From Granulicella aggregans (GTDB lineage Bacteria; Acidobacteriota; Terriglobia; Terriglobales; Acidobacteriaceae): a stretch of DNA of 35,797 bases. Made by a program: the position numbers and the translations under genes. The stretch is taken from positions 1-35,797 of the forward strand of contig NZ_JACHIP010000025.1 of assembly GCF_014203275.1 (NCBI RefSeq), in the 5' to 3' direction. How positions within the stretch are numbered: the first letter of the stretch is position 1; each line of letters starts with the position of its first letter. Under the pieces are notes generated by a model, which saw only the letters and a program-made list of their open reading frames with translations, was not told the origin of the DNA and did not search any database. This document shows positions 31,668 through 35,797 of the stretch, one piece after another.

Positions 31668-32924
31668 TCAACGTGCGATCAAAGACAGAATCATACTTCG
31701 ACTCCACTCGCCGCCAATGTTGACCTTTGTACCACATGCAGCGCTGACTTTCGACTGCACGTCCGGATCGGAGACACAGATCAGAGAATCTCCGAGAGAT
31801 AGGTCATTGAGGTAGGGAGCTGCCGCATGAAAACTGACCAGACGGATTGTGTATGAAGCGCGTCCAATCTTATTACTAGGTTTCTCTCTCACTGAGTGCC
31901 GGTTTATTATGGGTGTGTCAGTAAAGACCTTTGGAGTGAACTGCACCAATTCGTAGCCGTCATTGAAGACGATGCCTTGTTTTAGGAGTTGCTGCTTCGT
32001 CTGGGTCAATTCTTCGATTCGCGTATTGACGATGACTGTCCAAGGCTTGGCGGACCACAGTGTTTTTCCCACGCAGAATGAGTGGAGAGCTAGCTTTTCG
32101 ATGAAGTCAGCCAAGGTCATCTGAACTAGCCCTGGCCCGCGAGCCTCATCCAGATCAATGATGACGGATCGGTCTCTGGTGCTGCTAAACAGTGATGCAT
32201 GTTTCAACGTGCGTTGAATGAACTGATAGGCTTTCTCCGTCCCCAGCATCCGTACAAGCCATGGAGTGGTGATTGCGATGGAGGCGTGCTTGATCTCTTT
32301 CAAAACATCGGCAGGTTTTACCGTTCGTTGCTCTCTAGAGAGTTTTGTTGCGATTCCCAGCACGACGGCCAAGCTTTTGGGGTAATAGAAGTTGGCTGTC
32401 TCTACTGGAGTCGAGCTGAAATGTGCTGAAATCGCTTTGTGAAGCTGCTTCTGCTGGTCTACATGACTTGGCCCTGGCGTAAGCGTGAAGTGCTTCAAGA
32501 ACCTTTCGAGCTCGTCGTCGGAGAAACAGTTGTCCTCATGAAACCTGCGTGTCACCTTTGCCTCTTTGTACGTCAGGATGGACTTGAGCGTTATCAGAGT
32601 CAGTGTTGGAAGCTTGCTAGTGTGGCCGTAATAAACATAGAGATGAAACGCCCAATTCTTCTTCAAATCGGCTTTGAATTCAAGAAGCATTGATTGAATT
32701 GGTTTTCTGAGGGTCGAAGGTGTCCCTTTTTGTGCTTCGTAGTATTTGCACTGAATCGCTTTGTGAATGCCTTCGGCGTTTACATCGACATCCTCTACTC
32801 CCTCAACGGTGACTTGAGCTCCTGCGATTTTGGAGCTGAAGATCTCGAGGAGTGCTTTGTCGAGCTGGTAGTGATACCCCAGAATAGAGGCGTTTGCGGC
32901 GCGTGTTTCGAGCGGGCTGGACAA
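31668..32924 (-). CDS. DUF4297/Cap4-like PD-(D/E)XK nuclease of a HerA defence module
   Basis: The 418-residue protein opens with LGYHYQLDKALLEIF and the nuclease block VTVEGVEDVDVNAEGIHKAIQCKYYEA, giving an acidic D-x-D and Q-x-K (Gln58, Lys60). This is the pattern of DUF4297/Cap4-type endonucleases. The rest (~330 residues) is a partner- or effector-sensing region that I do not recognise. A TTG start is inferred: an in-frame TAA lies six codons upstream and no ATG/GTG occurs near the conserved N-terminus. No ribosome-binding site is visible. Immediately upstream of HerA, it forms a two-gene operon. Confidence 0.8.
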   Translation of the reverse strand: MSSPLETRAANASILGYHYQLDKALLEIFSSKIAGAQVTVEGVEDVDVNAEGIHKAIQCKYYEAQKGTPSTLRKPIQSMLLEFKADLKKNWAFHLYVYYGHTSKLPTLTLITLKSILTYKEAKVTRRFHEDNCFSDDELERFLKHFTLTPGPSHVDQQKQLHKAISAHFSSTPVETANFYYPKSLAVVLGIATKLSREQRTVKPADVLKEIKHASIAITTPWLVRMLGTEKAYQFIQRTLKHASLFSSTRDRSVIIDLDEARGPGLVQMTLADFIEKLALHSFCVGKTLWSAKPWTVIVNTRIEELTQTKQQLLKQGIVFNDGYELVQFTPKVFTDTPIINRHSVREKPSNKIGRASYTIRLVSFHAAAPYLNDLSLGDSLICVSDPDVQSKVSAACGTKVNIGGEWSRSMILSLIAR

Positions 32925-33167
32925 GGTTTCTAGATTTTACGACTTGGAAAGAGATAGCGCGCGCCCCGGGGACTTTTTCGCAGGCGAGAATCAGAACAAC
33001 AAAGGAGCCGAGAGTAAGAGTCGCCACGACATACGCTGTGTTGTCTTGCGGTATAGCCCAACCCTACGTCCGACACCCTGCGAAATAACGTCGCAATAGA
33101 GTCGCCTTTTGTAACCTTCAGAGCTATCTGGCGGGGTTTCTTCATCGCTAATCGTCAAGCGCGATGC

Positions 33168-34919
33168 TCATCGAGGAGTGCTGAGTGGTGGCGGACATGA
33201 CTGCGAATCTGTGCTGCTCTGAAGAGAAAACTGCGGTACCAATCCGAGGCTTGCTCCAGTAGGACGAAACGTAAATGGCAATATCGCACCCCCACGTTCG
33301 ACCGTAAGGTCAACAGGTTTAGTCACGTCATCCCAATAAACTGACAGCTTTATCACTTTGTCGCCTTCTTCAATACCGGCCTTTTGAGCTTCACTTCCTG
33401 CCTCAAGGTTAGTGACTACTCGTTTGTTTTCCAGTTGGTCCCGGCTCATGCCGATATCAAATCTCGGTATGTCAACGAGCTGCTCCACGGCACACGGCTG
33501 GAGGGCATCCCCGGGAAACTTTACGTTGACAATCCCATTAACGAACGCCTTCATTTGGGCCTGCTCGTCCACACTGATGTACTTGCTGGTGACAGCGAAG
33601 ACTTGATCTGACGTCAGCTCCGGGAACGAATGTCCCTGCGTGCGACCCTCAAGGACTAGCTCGCGCATGACGTCACCAAGCGTTTTCTGTGAGTGAGTCT
33701 TCCGACGAATACTCCAGTCGAGCCACAATGCTATCGCTGCACCTCTGTCGTAGGAGATCTGGTCTTTCCCATGACCGCTCTGAGCTAGTTGAATGAGTTC
33801 CTTGGTAGTGATGTTCCTCGATGGCGACAAATAGTAGTTCCGAAGACTTTGGTTCATAGCGTTGAGGTACTGCTGAGTCGTCAGGAGGCCGCCACGCCAC
33901 AGCAGAAGACTCTGGTAGTACGTAGTGAATCCTTCTGTGAACCAGTAGATGTCTTCAGGAGCATTTGGCATTCGCCCGATCTTGTAGGGGTTCCAAGCAT
34001 GGAAAAGCTCATGCGTGAAGAGTGACAACAGACCTATGGTGAAGCCCTCTTCTGGGGCAGTATGGATGCTGAAGGCATCTGTGAACCCGCCGCCGCCGCT
34101 CACACCTCTCTGGCTAGAATCAAACGGAACGACCGTCACGAGGTAGTAGGGGAAGTCATCGTCCTTCCAAAAGGCTCGCTCGATTGCGAAAATCTCTGTG
34201 ATTTTCTTCTTAGCTTCATCATCCGAGACACACCAAGTGCCTCGAACTGCCAAGAAAAGTCGCTCCCGGCCCCTCTTTTGTTTGTGGATCCTGAAGTCTC
34301 CTGCAACGAATACTGCATTCTGGACGCGATCCCAAACTCCTCGAAAATGCTGCTGCCTGTCCCTGACGCCGAAGCTGGTTGCTAGCGACCACCCAACTGG
34401 TATGGACCACTCGAAAGAACAATCCACAGGATCAGATGGCTTAAGAGCGGGATGTATCAAAGCGTTGCCTGTGTTGATCTCGATCCAGGTCGGCTCAAGG
34501 TGCACGAGATGTCGTACATTCTCACGTAAGGGGCCATCCCAGTCTTTTAGGACGTCGTAGGAGATGCTTGCAGAAGTGGAATCAGAAACTTCCAAGAACT
34601 TCCTCAAAGGATCGGAAGTGTCTGTAATCTTGGTGTTCGCAGATTCTGCTCTCAGATGCTGAATCCCATTACCAAGTCCATTGACATCGCCCCATGTCGA
34701 AGGCAAAACCAGGACCGAACGCTTCGAAGTCATACCCTTCATATCGAGACGAACATGAAGGACTAGCTGTTCATTATTAAGCTGCGAGTCCAAGTGATAG
34801 CGCAGTTTGATTTCTGTCGGAGTCACTGCAAAAGCGTTGCCATAGTTAAACACAAGAAGGCAGAATACAAACTGAATAATGCAACGTAGCGGCGCTCTCA
34901 TGTTAATCATCGTGAGCAT
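33168..34919 (-). CDS. Exported M61-family (glycyl aminopeptidase-like) metallopeptidase with PDZ
   Basis: A signal peptide (MRAPLRCIIQFVFCLLVFNYGNAFA) leads into an M61 N-terminal domain. The zinc motif HELFHAWNP (His303, Glu304, His307) and YWFTEGFTTYY (third ligand Glu329) follow, then a C-terminal PDZ-like region (about residues 490-570, VTNLEAGSEAQKAGIEEGDKVIKLSV). Three ATGs could start it (34919, 34910, 34901); the last gives the most typical signal peptide and lies just past the resolvase stop. The gene probably acts outside the cytoplasm and is separated from the nuclease-HerA operon by ~240 bp, so it is likely not part of that system. Confidence 0.88.
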   Translation of the reverse strand: MLTMINMRAPLRCIIQFVFCLLVFNYGNAFAVTPTEIKLRYHLDSQLNNEQLVLHVRLDMKGMTSKRSVLVLPSTWGDVNGLGNGIQHLRAESANTKITDTSDPLRKFLEVSDSTSASISYDVLKDWDGPLRENVRHLVHLEPTWIEINTGNALIHPALKPSDPVDCSFEWSIPVGWSLATSFGVRDRQQHFRGVWDRVQNAVFVAGDFRIHKQKRGRERLFLAVRGTWCVSDDEAKKKITEIFAIERAFWKDDDFPYYLVTVVPFDSSQRGVSGGGGFTDAFSIHTAPEEGFTIGLLSLFTHELFHAWNPYKIGRMPNAPEDIYWFTEGFTTYYQSLLLWRGGLLTTQQYLNAMNQSLRNYYLSPSRNITTKELIQLAQSGHGKDQISYDRGAAIALWLDWSIRRKTHSQKTLGDVMRELVLEGRTQGHSFPELTSDQVFAVTSKYISVDEQAQMKAFVNGIVNVKFPGDALQPCAVEQLVDIPRFDIGMSRDQLENKRVVTNLEAGSEAQKAGIEEGDKVIKLSVYWDDVTKPVDLTVERGGAILPFTFRPTGASLGLVPQFSLQSSTDSQSCPPPLSTPR

Positions 34920-35541
34920 GTGACGGCAGAAGTCTGTGAATGGTGTTGCCTTCTTTCGATTTGCCACTAGCGACGTTGCGCAACAGCGTACGGTAGACGG
35001 TCGGACGAGAGATTGAGAACAGCTCTGCCAGGTCGCTGATCGTGTATTGGCCGGTTCCATGCATGCGGCCCAGCTCCTTCTGCTGTTTGTCTGACAGCTT
35101 GGGCTGTTTGCCCCGGAGCCCGCCTTTGGCGCGGGCGATCTTCATGCCCTCCCGCGTGCGCAGCCGGATAAGGTCGGCCTCGAACTCCGCGAAGATGGCC
35201 AGGATATTAAAGAACATCTTGCCCATGGGATCGACCGGATCGTAGCGGCTTTGGCCGAGTGCCAGCGTTACGCCCCGCGCTGCCAGCTCATCTGCGATCG
35301 AGCGTGCATCAGGTACCGAACGCGCGAGCCGGTCCAGCTTCGGCACGACCAGAGTATCGCCCTTGCGAACAGCAGCAAGCGCTTGGTTGAGACCTGGCCT
35401 GGCTCGGTTCGTGCCGGTCAATCCGTGATCGACGTAAATTCGATCCGCAGCTACGCCTAATTCAACAAGTGCTTCCCGCTGGGCGGTGAGGTCCTGTTTG
35501 TCCGTGGAGCACCGTGCGTAGCCGATGAGAGTTTTTGGCAT
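34903..35541 (-). CDS. Serine recombinase (resolvase/invertase family)
   Basis: The ~212-residue protein has the resolvase core: IGYARCSTDKQDLTAQREAL with the nucleophilic Ser12, VPKLDRLARSVPDA, and MGKMFFNILAIFAEFEADLIRLRTREGM. A C-terminal helix-turn-helix (YTISDLAELFSISRPTVYRTL) follows. I chose the ATG of MPKTLIGYARCS as the family-standard start; a longer upstream frame adds 21 unrelated residues. Its 3' end overlaps the M61 start region. No cognate Tn3-type transposase is in the window; it may belong to an element continuing past the right edge or be a stranded resolvase. Confidence 0.9.
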   Translation of the reverse strand: MPKTLIGYARCSTDKQDLTAQREALVELGVAADRIYVDHGLTGTNRARPGLNQALAAVRKGDTLVVPKLDRLARSVPDARSIADELAARGVTLALGQSRYDPVDPMGKMFFNILAIFAEFEADLIRLRTREGMKIARAKGGLRGKQPKLSDKQQKELGRMHGTGQYTISDLAELFSISRPTVYRTLLRNVASGKSKEGNTIHRLLPSHAHDD

Positions 35542-35645
35542 AAAGATCTGGCACGTTTGACGGGCCTTATGTGAGATTATCACCGTACCAGGTATGTGAG
35601 ACACGAATAGCCGGGTTTCCGGTGGTTCACGGATCGTTTACAGAT

Positions 35646-35673
35646 TGTCCGTTGAAGGATCGTCTGACGGACA
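35646..35673. promoter_or_regulatory. Inverted repeat upstream of the resolvase gene
   Basis: TGTCCGT (35646-35652) and ACGGACA (35667-35673) are perfect 7-bp arms about 105 bp upstream of the resolvase start. Two GGATCGT(T/C)T direct repeats overlap them. The location fits a res subsite or operator, but the assignment is tentative. Confidence 0.35.
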
Positions 35674-35681
35674 CAGGAGCA

Positions 35682-35797
35682 ATGCGTAAAGCGGGATTGG
35701 GACCATTGGTCATTCGTCGAGCCGTTCCTTCTTATTTCGAGAGATCACTCGCTCCATCCACTGGCCTTCAAGACTCCCTCAGACGAATTCACCTTTC
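35682..35797 (+). CDS. Possible gene start, truncated by the window edge
   Basis: ATG preceded by AGGAG opens a frame (MRKAGLGPLVIRRAVPSYF...) that has no stop to the end of the window. Only 38 codons are visible and no family is recognised. The divergent arrangement with the resolvase makes a real gene plausible. Confidence 0.3.
   Translation, partial: MRKAGLGPLVIRRAVPSYFERSLAPSTGLQDSLRRIHL

Noticed and set aside
33168..34919. M61 peptidase as a third component of the HerA defence module
   Set aside because: It has a signal peptide and is separated by ~240 bp, so it should act outside the cytoplasm.
1..35797. CRISPR array or tRNA/rRNA genes
   Set aside because: No regularly spaced short repeats and no recognisable tRNA or rRNA sequence were found by eye; a covariance-model scan would be needed to exclude tRNA-like fragments.

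Overview
The window looks like an accessory, transposon-scarred stretch of an Acidobacteriota (Terriglobia-like) chromosome. The best clue is two separate PadR regulator + ADOP-type (MacB/FtsX, about 900 aa) permease pairs, a gene arrangement especially abundant in that phylum. A FucP-like sugar MFS transporter and a TMTC-like TPR membrane glycosyltransferase fit the same background. No rRNA, tRNA or CRISPR array was recognised by eye.

Layout. (1) 1-4.6 kb is a graveyard of mobile DNA: the 3' end of an IS5-type transposase, an IS110 N-terminal fragment abutting an IS66 transposase remnant, a compact two-gene TniA/TniB element (1341-3810) with well-matched ends, and a tyrosine recombinase whose 5' end is cut off by that element. 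(2) 4.6-9.2 kb: three spaced direct copies of a ~21-bp repeat follow the recombinase and bracket a YhcG/DUF1016 PD-(D/E)XK nuclease and a tightly overlapping minus-strand operon (GNAT, GNAT paralogue, SAM methyltransferase, membrane protein). (3) 9.5-15 kb: an exported HNH-type protein, a hypothetical, the first PadR-ADOP pair, a scrap of umuC and two coupled small ORFs. (4) 15.0-18.8 kb: a minus-strand TetR-headed operon (TetR, SRPBCC, TIGR01777 epimerase-like, SRPBCC, DoxX-like, DUF4166), nearly all joined by 4-nt start/stop overlaps but carrying an in-frame amber and a frameshift. (5) 19-25.2 kb: a 5'-truncated umuC, a sugar MFS permease, a membrane O-glycosyltransferase/GT2 pair and a DUF892 ferritin-like gene with an in-frame amber. 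(6) 25.3-28.6 kb: the second PadR-ADOP pair, flanked by 45-bp imperfect direct repeats. (7) 28.6-35.8 kb: a multiply frameshifted PD-(D/E)XK-like pseudogene, a ~300-bp element with 32-bp inverted termini, a two-gene DUF4297-like nuclease + HerA ATPase defence module, an exported M61-type peptidase with PDZ, and a serine resolvase.

How the parts work together. The PadR-ADOP pairs look like autoregulated transport units: in both, one arm of an inverted repeat covers the -35 box and the other lies just downstream of the -10 box. The TetR operon has repeated GGTCAA half-sites around its start. The nuclease-HerA pair is a recognisable antiphage arrangement. The GNAT-GNAT-methyltransferase operon, the integrase-adjacent repeats and the 301-bp terminal-repeat element are the parts I could not match to a named system and are the best places to look for something undescribed. 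The many broken genes show ongoing decay, although some single-base lesions could be sequencing errors.
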